Source: Alkalihalobacterium sp048323755 (GTDB lineage: Bacteria; Bacillota; Bacilli; Bacillales; Bacillaceae_F). Taken from it: a stretch of 64,000 nucleotides of DNA. Numbering within the stretch: position 1 is the stretch's first letter; every line of letters begins with the position of its first letter. The stretch spans positions 62,001 through 126,000 of the forward strand of contig NZ_JBLWFS010000004.1 of NCBI RefSeq assembly GCF_048323755.1, read 5' to 3'. The translations under genes were made by a program, and so were the position numbers. The notes under the pieces are model-generated. The model did not search any database. It had not been told where the DNA came from and worked only from the letters and a program-made list of their open reading frames with translations. This document shows positions 16,615 through 27,300 of the stretch, piece by piece.

Positions 16615-19589
16615 GAAGGTTCACTCCAATCAAGCAATGATTTTAGTTCACTCGTTGAGAGTTCTGAAAGGCTCGTTTCATTTACTGACAAGACATCATC
16701 AGAAAGTGACTGCTTTTTAGCAAGTAGCCTGTCGATCTTTTCCTCAATTGTTCCTTTTGATACTAGTTTGTGTACCGTAACTTTTTCAGTTTGTCCTAGT
16801 CGGTAGGCCCGATCGGTTGCTTGGTTTTCGACTGCTGGATTCCACCACCGGTCATAGTGAACGACGTGGTTTGCTGCTGTTAGATTTAACCCAACTCCAC
16901 CAGCACGCAAAGATAAGATGAAGATAGGAATTTCTGGTTTTGTTTTAAATTCTGCAATAAGTTTTTCGCGTTCAGGTCGGGATAAACCACCATGTAGGAA
17001 TGGAACTTTTAGATTAAATTGTGCAGACAATCCATCTTGTAACAATTCACCCATTTCACGATACTGTGTAAAAATTAACATTTTTTCTTCGTTGTCGATA
17101 ATTTGTTCAACAAGAGTGAACAGTAAATCCCATTTCTCCGACCGATGATGAAGCTGACCGGAATCTTTTAAAAATTGAGAAGGGTGGTTACAAATTTGTT
17201 TGAGTTTCGTAATACTACTCAAAATCGTTGCTCGTCGTTCGATTGAATTTTTTTCATCTATTAAGGTTAGTAATTCATTGACGACAGCTTGATATAGGGA
17301 TGCTTGTTCAGCAGTTAACCCAACGATATACGTTTGCTCGGTTTTATCGGGTAATTGAAGTTCTAAAGCTTCGTCCGATTTTTTTCTTCTTAATAAAAAT
17401 GGTGAGATCAGTAGTCGTAACTGTTGGACTTTCTTCTCGTTGGGAGAAGTGGTTTCTATTTCTCTAATAAAAGCTCGCTGAAATTGTTGGAAGTTTCCTA
17501 AATACTTATCATTTAGCATATCCATGATCGACCATAGCTCTTTTAGTTTGTTTTCAATCGGTGTACCCGTCAGCGCCATTCGATGCTTAGCTTTGATGCG
17601 TTTAATGGCCTTTCGTTGTTTCGTCTCCACATTTTTGATTTGTTGTGCCTCGTCAAGAATTAAGCCGTTCCATACTGTACTTGTAAAGATCGCATCATCA
17701 CGAAAAGCAAGCGCATAGGAAGTGATAATAATATCATATTCCCACTCTTTCACATCTTTCTCTGTAAGTCGTTCACCACCGTGGTGAACAAATACGGATA
17801 AGTGAGGAGCAAACCGTTTCAATTCCTCTTCCCAGTTTCCGATGAGTGATGTTGGGCAAATGATGAGAAATGGTGTAGAAGAACGACTGGTGGCACGATG
17901 TTCAAATACAGCTAACATATATGCAATCGTTTGAATAGACTTTCCTAGCCCCATATCATCAGCTAAGCAAGCTCCAAATCCGACACTTCGCATATGAACT
18001 AACCATGACACTCCTTCGACTTGATAAGGTCTAAGTTCTCCTTTTAAAGTAGAAGGAGTAGGTATGGATGGAATTTGTTTATTCAAGGTTGCATGAATTG
18101 CACTGGACAGCTTCTCGTCCCATTGGATCGAAACAGATATTGCTTCATTTTCTTCGGTAGCGTCTAACAAATACGATTTCCACGTTTCAAGAAGAGAAGT
18201 CTCACTATCTTTTTTTCGATCTAAGTACGTCTTTAAATGCTTTGCTTCCTTAGGGTCCCAATAGAGCCATTTTCCGTTCCACTTAATAAAAGGGGTTTTC
18301 AAATCAACTAGTTTCGTAAACTGTTCATGTGTTAACTTTTCACCATGAAGGACAATTTCAAAGTTAAAGTCACTGATGTTTTGCCAATTGAATAATGACT
18401 CACTAGAACTTGAAAATTCAGTAGACTTATCGCTGACGTAAACATTCGTTTGAAAATGATTGGGCCTCTTTTTCAACCAGTTCGGAACAACAACACCAAT
18501 ACCTTGACGACGTAATTGTTCATATTGATTAGATAACAAGTTATACACAACATCTTTAGAAACTTTTGAAGTTGGATGCGTAATGGATAAGGAAGATAAT
18601 TCAGGAATGAGTTGTATGATTTCCGAAATATCCTCTTTAAGCCGTGTAATCGGATTCGTCCTCCAAGGATGATTCCCTCCATGTAAATCTTCGAGTGAAA
18701 CAATAATAGAAGGGTCCTTTCGATCTTGTAGGAAGAGCAAGACCGTCCAGTTTTCTTCATTTTCGTTTTGTATTGGTTCTTCAATGGCTAGAGTCGTCTG
18801 AAAAGGTACAGCTGGTATAGCACCCAGTTCTTCAAGAAATGTTTTATCGTCAGCAGGTGGTTCCATTTCATTTAATAAGTAGTGCTTAGAAACATGAAGC
18901 TGTTCATAGGCTTTTTGGACAGTTTGATCACTTGCAATTAAGTGTTGAATAAAGTGTTTGCAAATTTCATTTGCTAGTTGCTTAAACGAATAATTTTCTT
19001 GCTGTGATTGGTTAACGTGCAAGCCAGATTCCATTAAAGAAAGAGAGACAGGAGGCATCGTTCCATTCCAATCATCCCAATTCCATTTTGATAATTCCCA
19101 AGATCCAGTTGGTGTTAGTATTACATTGCCGTTTATAATCTCAGATTGTATCGTTGAAAAGACAGTTAACCAAAAGGTGAAATCATGAGCCAAGGTTATT
19201 TTTGGCAAGCTACCCCAGTTTTTCATATGCTCAACATAGCGGGGTAAGTCTTTTTTATGAATGACAACTCCCTCAAGTGGAAATACGAATTCAGTCGCTG
19301 TTGTATTTGCCTGATAAACGAGAGTTTCACCGATTTCACTATAAAACACTCGCTCTTCAACGGGTGCTTTCAATGATGCTTTTTTCGTTTGTACAAACGT
19401 CCCATAAAATGTATCAGGATCATTTTGAAAAAGAGATAACTTTAATTCAAATGGTGAATATAAAAATGGATATTGGAAATTTAAGTAGTCTTTATATTTC
19501 TTATGTTGTTTTTGTTCACCCCAAATAAAAAAGAAGTCACCTAACCATCCACCATGAATGAGGACGTTATTTGGATTATAATTACTCAT
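16611..19589 (-). CDS. SNF2 family DEAD/DEAH-box helicase (YwqA-like)
   Basis: A 992-residue Swi2/Snf2 double-stranded DNA translocase. The order is an N-terminal family-specific region, an SNF2-associated DUF3670-like segment (about 370-460), then the ATPase core. The core shows Walker A DDMGLGKS near 545, a DEAQ box (LDEAQQIKN), LTGTPIENKLKELWS, and the C-terminal motifs V-VI (SLRAGGVGLNLTAANHV, RAYRLGQ). It resembles B. subtilis YwqA, which is encoded next to the SWIM protein YwqB. The start is the ATG at 19589 within the last codons of the upstream gene (8-base overlap). Bacterial members have been linked to repair, transcription recycling and phage defence; none can be assigned here. Confidence 0.93.
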   Translation of the reverse strand: MSNYNPNNVLIHGGWLGDFFFIWGEQKQHKKYKDYLNFQYPFLYSPFELKLSLFQNDPDTFYGTFVQTKKASLKAPVEERVFYSEIGETLVYQANTTATEFVFPLEGVVIHKKDLPRYVEHMKNWGSLPKITLAHDFTFWLTVFSTIQSEIINGNVILTPTGSWELSKWNWDDWNGTMPPVSLSLMESGLHVNQSQQENYSFKQLANEICKHFIQHLIASDQTVQKAYEQLHVSKHYLLNEMEPPADDKTFLEELGAIPAVPFQTTLAIEEPIQNENEENWTVLLFLQDRKDPSIIVSLEDLHGGNHPWRTNPITRLKEDISEIIQLIPELSSLSITHPTSKVSKDVVYNLLSNQYEQLRRQGIGVVVPNWLKKRPNHFQTNVYVSDKSTEFSSSSESLFNWQNISDFNFEIVLHGEKLTHEQFTKLVDLKTPFIKWNGKWLYWDPKEAKHLKTYLDRKKDSETSLLETWKSYLLDATEENEAISVSIQWDEKLSSAIHATLNKQIPSIPTPSTLKGELRPYQVEGVSWLVHMRSVGFGACLADDMGLGKSIQTIAYMLAVFEHRATSRSSTPFLIICPTSLIGNWEEELKRFAPHLSVFVHHGGERLTEKDVKEWEYDIIITSYALAFRDDAIFTSTVWNGLILDEAQQIKNVETKQRKAIKRIKAKHRMALTGTPIENKLKELWSIMDMLNDKYLGNFQQFQRAFIREIETTSPNEKKVQQLRLLISPFLLRRKKSDEALELQLPDKTEQTYIVGLTAEQASLYQAVVNELLTLIDEKNSIERRATILSSITKLKQICNHPSQFLKDSGQLHHRSEKWDLLFTLVEQIIDNEEKMLIFTQYREMGELLQDGLSAQFNLKVPFLHGGLSRPEREKLIAEFKTKPEIPIFILSLRAGGVGLNLTAANHVVHYDRWWNPAVENQATDRAYRLGQTEKVTVHKLVSKGTIEEKIDRLLAKKQSLSDDVLSVNETSLSELSTSELKSLLDWSEPS

Positions 19590-20853
19590 CAATCGTTTTC
19601 ATCTCCTGGATTAACGCACGATACGTCTTATATGTTTGATTAAAGAGAGTGATGTATTGTTTAAAACGTTCACGTTGATTCATTAATTCATATAATTTCT
19701 TTAACCTTTTCATATATATAACAGCTTCAGTGTAGTGTGAGCGTGTTTTTTTCTCGACTAAGCGTACGATAAATTGGTGATAGATCGGGATCGTCCCATC
19801 TGGAACATGTTTTTCAAGTTGTGCTAGTAACTGTTGTTTTTCATCACTTAGTTGAAATGGAAGAGGTTCATTATTTAAAAAATAGTCAATAGCAACATCC
19901 CAACGTTTTTCGTATTGGAGAATTTGCATCCATAAGTTTTGTATTGTTGGATAGGCTAGTTGCTCATTTAGGCTCTCTTGGACTTTCTTAAGTAATAGAT
20001 TTCGTTCAGGTTCTTCTAGTGAACTAGATAAATCCTTGTAGGATCCAAGAGTAGGGCGGTTCATCCATTTGGTTAAGTGACTCGTAAAATTAAAAGACTT
20101 ACTGTTTTTCTTTTCTAAAATACGATAAAAAGGTTCCAAGTTTCCGATTGACCCTTTCCAGCTCGTTGAAAAGAGGTCAAACCACCTTTGCATTGTATCC
20201 CATTCCTGACGATTATGTAGTAATGCGAAATGATGGTATAAATCATTAGCGGCTAATCTCTGTTTATGTATTTTTAAGTAAGCGAGAGATCCAACACCAT
20301 CTTGGCAAATTAATGCTAACAAACTTGTAATCATGGATAAGTGAAAAGGCTCATCATATTCTTCATGCAACTGTTTGAAATATGGGTAATAGGAATGAAC
20401 CCACTGTTCTTGTTCATTTTGAATGAACCATTTGGCAAGAATTCTCCCCCAACTGGAGCTTGCAACGTCCATATATCTCGTATACAAAAGAACAAGAGCT
20501 TCAGTAATCGCTTGCTTTTCCTCAAGTGATAGTTCATGATGCTGCTCTTCTAATATTACATTGACACGACCGCCAAGTATCGATATAAAATGATCAAACC
20601 TGCGCTCAAATGAAGCGTACGTCGTAAATTTAATCCCTAATGACAATAGTCCGTTCATAATCATTAGAGCTTTATCGATAATAGATAGGGGTTGATTACT
20701 TTGCGTTTGGAGTTTATCAAGAGTTTGTTCTACTAGTTCAGAAATTTGTACGTCCTTTAAGTAATTTGATGAGGCTATTTTTTTATATAACGCAAGGATA
20801 TCACTTTCAAGGTCATCTATTTCATAATTATTATATTGTTTTAAATTTAGCAT
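19582..20853 (-). CDS. Helicase-partner protein, YwqB-like but lacking a SWIM finger
   Basis: A 423-residue, mostly helical protein directly upstream of and overlapping the SNF2 gene. In B. subtilis the gene in this position (ywqB) encodes a SWIM zinc-finger protein. Here there is a single cysteine in the whole chain, so no CxCxnCxH SWIM motif is possible. The alpha-helical repeats with regularly spaced aromatic residues (YYPYFKQLHEEYDEPFHLS, WMQILQYEKRWDVAIDYFL) suggest a TPR-like scaffold. The ATG at 20853 is nine bases after AAGGG; the TTG at 20862 overlaps that site. The partner role is inferred from context only. Confidence 0.75.
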   Translation of the reverse strand: MLNLKQYNNYEIDDLESDILALYKKIASSNYLKDVQISELVEQTLDKLQTQSNQPLSIIDKALMIMNGLLSLGIKFTTYASFERRFDHFISILGGRVNVILEEQHHELSLEEKQAITEALVLLYTRYMDVASSSWGRILAKWFIQNEQEQWVHSYYPYFKQLHEEYDEPFHLSMITSLLALICQDGVGSLAYLKIHKQRLAANDLYHHFALLHNRQEWDTMQRWFDLFSTSWKGSIGNLEPFYRILEKKNSKSFNFTSHLTKWMNRPTLGSYKDLSSSLEEPERNLLLKKVQESLNEQLAYPTIQNLWMQILQYEKRWDVAIDYFLNNEPLPFQLSDEKQQLLAQLEKHVPDGTIPIYHQFIVRLVEKKTRSHYTEAVIYMKRLKKLYELMNQRERFKQYITLFNQTYKTYRALIQEMKTIDE

Positions 20854-21017
20854 TTTTATCAACCCTTTTATTTAACTAATTATTAGGATGGTCAAAATCA
20901 CTTCATTATAACAATAGTAACAAAAAAGCTTGTAAGATGGCTAAAATTAAAGAAGGAATTATCTAAAGAGTAAAGAATGAAAACATATGATGATTTTACA
21001 GAATGGGGGAGTGTGGA

Positions 21018-21320
21018 ATGAGTATACGTAATAAGATGCACATTGAACGATTGCTTAAGTCTTTTTGTGATTGGTCTGAATATGACACTATTCAACTTAA
21101 ACATTATTTTGTATTTGATGATAAAGTACGTGGTGGAATGATTACATTAATGAAAAGTGAAGGTTGCTGGTCTATTCATGGAAAAGGTGAAAAATATTGT
21201 GACCTCTCGGAAACCATACTCGATGAAGATGATGTCAAAAAGCTATTATGGAAACATCGTGCTGCTGTGAATCGAGCAATTAAAGAGCTTCAAGAAAATA
21301 AACAGTTGATCTTAAACTGA
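21018..21320 (+). CDS. Hypothetical protein
   Basis: A 100-residue soluble protein with no signal peptide. It has a beta-rich centre (HYFVFDDKVRGGMITLMKSEGCWSIHGKG) and a helical, charged C-terminus. The ATG at 21018 lies seven bases after GGGGGAG, and an upstream in-frame ATG at 21003 overlaps that site. The nitronate monooxygenase gene follows after 35 bases, so they may be co-transcribed. I do not recognise the family. Confidence 0.65.
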   Translation: MSIRNKMHIERLLKSFCDWSEYDTIQLKHYFVFDDKVRGGMITLMKSEGCWSIHGKGEKYCDLSETILDEDDVKKLLWKHRAAVNRAIKELQENKQLILN

Positions 21321-21355
21321 ACTACTTGAAGCGTGAAGAGATAGGGGAATTATGT

Positions 21356-22444
21356 ATGTGGTATGAAACGAGTTTAACAAAAAAATTAAATATAAAACTT
21401 CCAATTATTCAAGCCGGTATGGCAGGTGGACCGACTACACCAGAGTTAGTCGCAACGGTTTCAAATCAAGGGGCACTAGGAACGTTAGGTGCAGGTTATA
21501 TGACTCCAGAAGATATGAGAACAGCCATACATAACATTAGGCGATTGACGGACCAACCGTTTGCGGTAAATATATTTATTCCGGAACCTGTCGAGCTAGA
21601 AGAACAAAAAGTATTCGAAATGAGTCACACTTTGCAGCCGTTTTATGAGGAACTGGGGATTAAACAGCCAACATTACCACCTGAATGGGGAGCTCAGTTC
21701 GAACAACAAATGAAAGTAATAATTGAAGAGAAGGTTCCTGTCTTTTCCTTTACTTTTGGAATTTTAGATCTTCATTGGGTGAAACAATTAAAAGCAAATG
21801 GTACTAAGGTTATAGGAACAGCAACTACTGTAAAAGAAGCTCAGTTATTAGAAGAAATATATGTAGATGCTATAGTTGCCCAGGGCAGTGAAGCTGGTGG
21901 TCATCGGGGGACGTTTTCTTGCCAGGCTGAAGATGCAATGATTGGAACGATAGCACTTGTTCCACAAATGGTTGACAGCGTAAACGTTCCTGTTATAGCA
22001 GCCGGTGGCATTATGGACGGAAGAGGCTTACTAGCAAGTCTATCGCTTGGTGCAAGTGGCGTGCAAATGGGAACTGTATTTTTGCCAGCCATAGAAAGTG
22101 GAGCCAACCCGGTATATAAAAAGTCACTTATGAAAGCAACTGAAGAAGATACAACAGTTACGGTAAAATTCTCAGGAAAGGCTGCAAGAGGGCTAAAAAA
22201 TGCTTTCATTGCGCGTTTGAGTGATGTATCCGACATACAAGTCCCTAATTATCCTATACAAAATGCACTAACTCAACCGTTGCGGAAAGAGGCTGCTAAA
22301 CAAGGAAAGGCTGAGTGGTTGTCGATGTGGGCCGGACAAGGGTTGCGTCTTGCTCAATCCGAAGGAGCCGGACAAATCATTCACCGAGTAATGGAACAAG
22401 CCAGTCATACTTTACAGAAATTAAAGAACATAGAAAAAGACTGA
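21356..22444 (+). CDS. Nitronate monooxygenase (2-nitropropane dioxygenase family)
   Basis: FMN-dependent TIM-barrel enzyme that oxidises alkyl nitronates such as propionate 3-nitronate, a plant and fungal toxin. Seen: the N-terminal IIQAGMAGGPTTPEL, the FMN-binding AQGSEAGGHRGTF with the catalytic histidine (near residue 180), VPVIAAGGIMDGRGL and SLGASGVQMGTVFL. Its 362 residues are normal for the class. The ATG at 21356 is chosen because AGGGGAA lies eight bases upstream. Members near fatty-acid genes can be FabK enoyl reductases, but the GSEAGGH motif and context favour nitronate oxidation. Confidence 0.88.
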   Translation: MWYETSLTKKLNIKLPIIQAGMAGGPTTPELVATVSNQGALGTLGAGYMTPEDMRTAIHNIRRLTDQPFAVNIFIPEPVELEEQKVFEMSHTLQPFYEELGIKQPTLPPEWGAQFEQQMKVIIEEKVPVFSFTFGILDLHWVKQLKANGTKVIGTATTVKEAQLLEEIYVDAIVAQGSEAGGHRGTFSCQAEDAMIGTIALVPQMVDSVNVPVIAAGGIMDGRGLLASLSLGASGVQMGTVFLPAIESGANPVYKKSLMKATEEDTTVTVKFSGKAARGLKNAFIARLSDVSDIQVPNYPIQNALTQPLRKEAAKQGKAEWLSMWAGQGLRLAQSEGAGQIIHRVMEQASHTLQKLKNIEKD

Positions 22445-22467
22445 CGGAATATCCGTCAGTCTTAAAA
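22441..22467. terminator. Bidirectional terminator
   Basis: Arms AGACTGACGG and CCGTCAGTCT around an AATAT loop, starting at the stop of the nitronate monooxygenase gene and facing azlD. Confidence 0.8.
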
Positions 22468-22483
22468 GCTGAATAGGTGCAAT

Positions 22484-22789
22484 TTAAAAGAACATAGAAA
22501 TGATCGTTAATATTCCTATACTACTAAGGACAACAACAATTAAATTGGCACCTAAATACGCAATGATAGCTGCAGTAATACCACCAATAATACCAAACAT
22601 GATATTATCATGAACAGTTAATATACCCGGGAATATTAATGCACCTAAAGCAGCATATGGGACATTTCGCAATATCGCTTGTAGCTTCGGTGGAATTTTA
22701 TTGGCATCAAGGAACACAAGCGGTAACATTCTAGGAATGTAAGTCACTATAGCCATCCCAGCAATAATAAGAAGAATACTAGTCTCCAT
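22484..22789 (-). CDS. azlD: Branched-chain amino acid exporter, small subunit AzlD
   Basis: A 101-residue membrane protein with three to four helices and the family pattern AIVTYIPRMLPLVFL near the N-terminus. It works with AzlC to export branched-chain amino acids. The ATG at 22789 overlaps the azlC stop by 11 bases (translational coupling); longer in-frame starts lack the membrane-protein start pattern. Confidence 0.9.
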   Translation of the reverse strand: METSILLIIAGMAIVTYIPRMLPLVFLDANKIPPKLQAILRNVPYAALGALIFPGILTVHDNIMFGIIGGITAAIIAYLGANLIVVVLSSIGILTIISMFF

Positions 22790-23504
22790 TATTGTTTGAC
22801 ACTCCTTCCGCTTTTCCAACAATGAGCTCGATTACAATACAAGCGGTTAATGTTGCCAATATAATCGCCCAACCACTTGGGATGAATTGAGATAAGATAA
22901 GATTAAGGATTGCAGCAAAGACAGCTAGAGATACGACCTTCCGATGTTTTTTTAAGGAAGGCATTAATAAAGCTATAAACATTGCATATAAAGCGATAGC
23001 CATACTCTGTTGTAATGTTTCAGGAAGGATGGAACCGACAAGATACCCTAGTGCTGTATTAATAACCCAACTACTATAGGCAATAGTAGCTACTCCGACG
23101 ATAAAACCAGTTTTAACAGAACCTTGTTGAGTTGTGGTCACTGCAAAAACTTCATCGGTAATTCCAAACGAGTATAACGCCTTCTTGATCGGGTGTTCGT
23201 GTTCAACTTTTTCACTGACAGCAGCGCTCATCAGTAGGTGACGAATGTTAACGATAAACGTAGTAAATATGATTTCGAGAGCACCTGTACCGATTGCAAT
23301 TAAATTAAGCGCCATATATTGCGCAGCTCCAGCAAAGACAAACATACTCATTGCAACGGTTTCCATAAAACCTAAACCAGTACCTTTTGCTAATAAGCCG
23401 AATGTAAGAGCTGCAGGTGTATAACCGATCGCTATCCCAATCCCTGCCATAATTCCCTTCATGAAAGAGTTATTTGCCTGGTTAGCGCTCGCTAATGTTG
23501 CCAT
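22779..23504 (-). CDS. azlC: Branched-chain amino acid exporter, large subunit AzlC
   Basis: A 241-residue membrane protein with the AzlC family features: an N-terminal GIAIGYTPAALTFGLLAKGTG segment, the FAGAAQYMALNLI motif near residue 60 and the NIRHLLMSAA loop. With AzlD it forms an exporter of leucine-type amino acids and analogues. A helix-turn-helix/cupin regulator gene lies divergently 150 bp away, the usual arrangement for such exporters, and probably controls it. Confidence 0.93.
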   Translation of the reverse strand: MATLASANQANNSFMKGIMAGIGIAIGYTPAALTFGLLAKGTGLGFMETVAMSMFVFAGAAQYMALNLIAIGTGALEIIFTTFIVNIRHLLMSAAVSEKVEHEHPIKKALYSFGITDEVFAVTTTQQGSVKTGFIVGVATIAYSSWVINTALGYLVGSILPETLQQSMAIALYAMFIALLMPSLKKHRKVVSLAVFAAILNLILSQFIPSGWAIILATLTACIVIELIVGKAEGVSNNNGD

Positions 23505-23655
23505 TCTATTCCCTCACTTCTAGAATAATATAATTGTAGATTTTATTTAGGTAATGCAGTTAGTTACCAGCTAAGCAATTATGTTTTAGTTTTTTGTATG
23601 CTATAATATACTGAATTGTAAACTATAATACACATAATTTCAAGGAGATTTTTCC

Positions 23656-24216
23656 ATGAGTAAAGTGAATTTAAATCAAATTATAGGTAAAAGGCTTAAG
23701 CAGATAAGAGCGGAAAGAGGACTGAGTCTAGATAAGCTTGCACAATTAACAGAAGTTAGTAAACCCATGCTTGGACAAATTGAACGCGGGGAGTCAAACC
23801 CTACTGTAAGTACACTATGGAAGATTGCCAATGGTTTAAAAGTTCCGTTCACAACGTTCATAGAGGAAGAAAAACCGTTTATACAAAAAGTTAATCGAAA
23901 AGAAATTGAGCCGTTAATAGAGGAAAAAGGAGTTGTACAAGTTTATCCCCTGTTTCCAAAAGAATACCAAAAACCATTTGAAGTATTTTCTCTTATTCTT
24001 CAACCGGGTTGTAATCATCAATCTGACCCTCATGCTTACGGAGTAGAAGAGTATATTTTTATTGAGAACGGAACTATGGAAATAAAAATTGCGGAAGAAA
24101 CGTTTACTGTAGGGGAGGGTGAGGGAATTCGCTTTTCCGCCCACTATAAGCATAATTACATTAATAAAGGTGAAGAAGATGCAATTGCTACGATGATCAT
24201 ATATTATTCTGTGTAA
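23656..24216 (+). CDS. XRE-cupin transcriptional regulator
   Basis: A 186-residue regulator with an N-terminal Cro/C1-type helix-turn-helix (residues about 8-62, LDKLAQLTEVSKPMLGQIERGESNPTVSTLWKIANGL) and a C-terminal cupin_2 sensor barrel (about 110-180) with the HAYGVEEYIFIENGTMEI metal-binding pattern. It is divergent from azlCD and likely represses it. The start follows AAGGAGAT. The ligand is unknown; branched-chain amino acids or their analogues would fit the neighbour. Confidence 0.9.
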   Translation: MSKVNLNQIIGKRLKQIRAERGLSLDKLAQLTEVSKPMLGQIERGESNPTVSTLWKIANGLKVPFTTFIEEEKPFIQKVNRKEIEPLIEEKGVVQVYPLFPKEYQKPFEVFSLILQPGCNHQSDPHAYGVEEYIFIENGTMEIKIAEETFTVGEGEGIRFSAHYKHNYINKGEEDAIATMIIYYSV

Positions 24217-24330
24217 TAAGTTTACTGTCTCTCTCCCTGTTCTTATATTCGTTAAGAACTAATTGTTGTAATTGAGTTATTCATGGTGTATAACAAATGT
24301 ATAATGTTTGTTATTTTAGGGGGATAGCCT

Positions 24331-27300
24331 ATGTTTGATTGGTTAATTCAAAAATCAAAAATTACGTTAATGCTTTTATTCTTTTTGACATTGATCGGTT
24401 TAATTACTTTCTTTCAATTGCCACAACGTGAAATACCTGAGATTTCACTACCTGTAGCTTCAATTTCAACGATTTATTCTGGTGCCGATCCAGAGACAGT
24501 TGAGCGATCTATAACTGTACCGATTGAGGAAGAATTAGATAAAATTGAAGGGATAAATAAACACACTTCGATTTCAGCAGCTAGTGTTTCTACGATCGTA
24601 TTAGAGCTAGATGAAGGAATAGATCAAGATAAGGTGTTATCAAAAGTCAGTCAAGCAATAGCTAATATCTCAGGTTCATTTCCTGAAGGTGCTTTACCTC
24701 CTTCTATGAGTGATGACAGAGCATTGGGTGCCTTATCTTCGTACCATCTTGTAACAGAGGATAATTACGAAGAACTGTATGCTTTGCAGCCGCTTATTGC
24801 AGATTGGCAAAGAGCGATCGAGTCTGTTCCTGGAATAAAAGGAACAGTCGTAAAAGGAATTCCGGGTCAGGAGTTACTTTTAACACTGGAACAAGAAAAA
24901 ATGAGTGAATACAGTATTTTCCTTCCAAGTATTTTGACAGCAATAGAAGGAGAATTTGACCAAGTCCCACTTGGTAAACAAGAACGTAACGGTAGTGTAA
25001 ATCAATTGAAGCTACCTGTAGTGAAAGATGTTGATCAACTTCGTCAATTAGTTGTCGGGTTTTCAAATGAGGGGGACCCGATTACGTTGAATGAGATGGG
25101 TCAAGTTGAACTTCAATATGAAAAACCAACAGATATTATTACGTATGAAGGAAAACGTGCAATCTCATTTACAGTTATTCCTGAAAAAGGTATTGATGTA
25201 CCCTCTCTTCATCGAACGATTGATGAAAGAGTAACTGAGTTAAGTGGAAGTCTTCCAGCTACTGTTTCGGTAGATCTTTTTTATACTCAAAATAATATCG
25301 TTACAGAAATTTTCACTGATTTAGCCATTTCATTTGCTATCGCCGTTGGTGTCGTCATTATTGTAACGCTATTAGGGTTAAACTTTGCTTCAGCCATTAT
25401 AGTTGCACTAGCAATTCCAACTTCTATATTATTAGGTTTAATTCCATTACCTTATTTAGGGGTAGATTTAAATCAAATTTCAATTATTGGTTTTATTATT
25501 GCGTTAGGGATATTAGTCGATGATGCGATCGTTGTAAATGATAACATTGAGCGTCGATATAAACTTGGTGACTCTCCGCTTGATGGGGCTTTAAATGGTA
25601 CGAGAGAAGTCAGAGTTTCCATCATCACATCAACGTTAGCCATTGTATTTACATTTTTACCACTGGTCTTTATTACCGGCAGTGGTGGCGATTTTATTCG
25701 TGCACTACCAAGCGTACTTATTACTACCATCATTGCTTCTACCATTATTTCGTTGACATTAGTACCTATTTATCGTGTATGGCGTCAGAAAAAGCGAAAA
25801 ACAGTTCGAAAGTTTGATAATGGCTTACTTGGAAAACCTATTGACCGGCTTGCCGACTGGTATGCAGATAAGGTTTTAGGAAACATTGTGCGAAAGCCTT
25901 GGCGGATTGGAATAATGGGGCTTATTATATGTACAGCTGTATACGGTTTAGTACCGTTTATTCCGGTTGTCTTTTTTCCAAGTGCAGATCGTCAAGAAGT
26001 GACAGTTGACGTAATCGCACCAGTTGAAATGACAATAGAACAAACAGATGAACTATTAGCTTCAATCGAGGAACGAATGAGAGAAGATCGATCGATTGTG
26101 GAAGTATCCCGCTTTACTGGAACGGGGCTCCCGCCATTGTTCGGTTCGGTGTTAACCGGTCCTGGTGAGAATACAGGACAATTACTCGTTCGTGTCGATA
26201 AGGAAGAGCAGTCAGCAGAAGAGACAATCAGTAAGTGGAGCGATATATTACAAGATGAGTTCCCATCTGTGGAAACAAAGTTAACGACAATTGAGGCAGG
26301 CCCACCAGTCGGTGCGCCAATTGCTATTAAAGTTTCAGGTAAGGAAATTGATACACTTCTTGAAATCACCGGCGATTTAAGAAGCTCAATTGCTCAAATG
26401 GAAGAAACACGGACCGTTGTTGATGATGTCGGTGAGCCTTGGCCAACAATTGTATTGGATCCAGATCGTAGTAAATTAGATGAATACGGAATTACAATGA
26501 AAGAAATCAGTCAACAAATTCGTTTAGTAACAGAAGGCATTCCGGTGGGTCAATTTGATGATAGTTTTAATTTTTATGACATGAGGCTAATCATAAAAGG
26601 AGATGCAACGAATGGTGAACTCGACTTATCTGAGCTTTCAGTTCCAGTTGAAACTAACCTAGGACCGCCTACATTCATTCGTTTAGATGAATTGTTAACT
26701 GAGAAAAATTCAGAAGAAATACAACGCATCCCACATGAGAATGGGATGAGAACAGTAACGTTAAGAGTCTATCCTAGAGAAGATATGAAATCATCATTAG
26801 AATCAAACATTTATGACTTTATTGATGGCTATTCATTTAATGAAGACTATTCGATATCTGTCGGCGGGGAAACAGAAGCTAGAAGTGATTTCTTTATTGA
26901 AGTAGGAAAGCTTTTCATTGTTGTTGTATTTCTTATCTATATTGTAATGGCTTTTCAATTTTATTCATTATCTACGCCAATCCTTGTGATGAGTACGGTG
27001 TATCTAGCCATTTCAGGTGCTGTGATTGGTCTGTTCATAACTCAAACAGGCTTAGGTTTTATGGCGATGATGGGGGTTGTATCGTTAGCTGGTATTGTTG
27101 TTCGTAACTCAATTGTTCTAATTGAATTTATTGAACAGCGAATAAGAGGGGGCTCTTCATTAAAAGAAGCAGTTATTGAGGCGGGGAGAGCAAGATTACG
27201 CCCGATTTTACTAACGGCTTTAACGGCAATTGGGGCACTAGTTCCGATAGCACTTAGCGGGGATGTGTTGTTTACACCATTAGCGATTTCTATCATTTCA

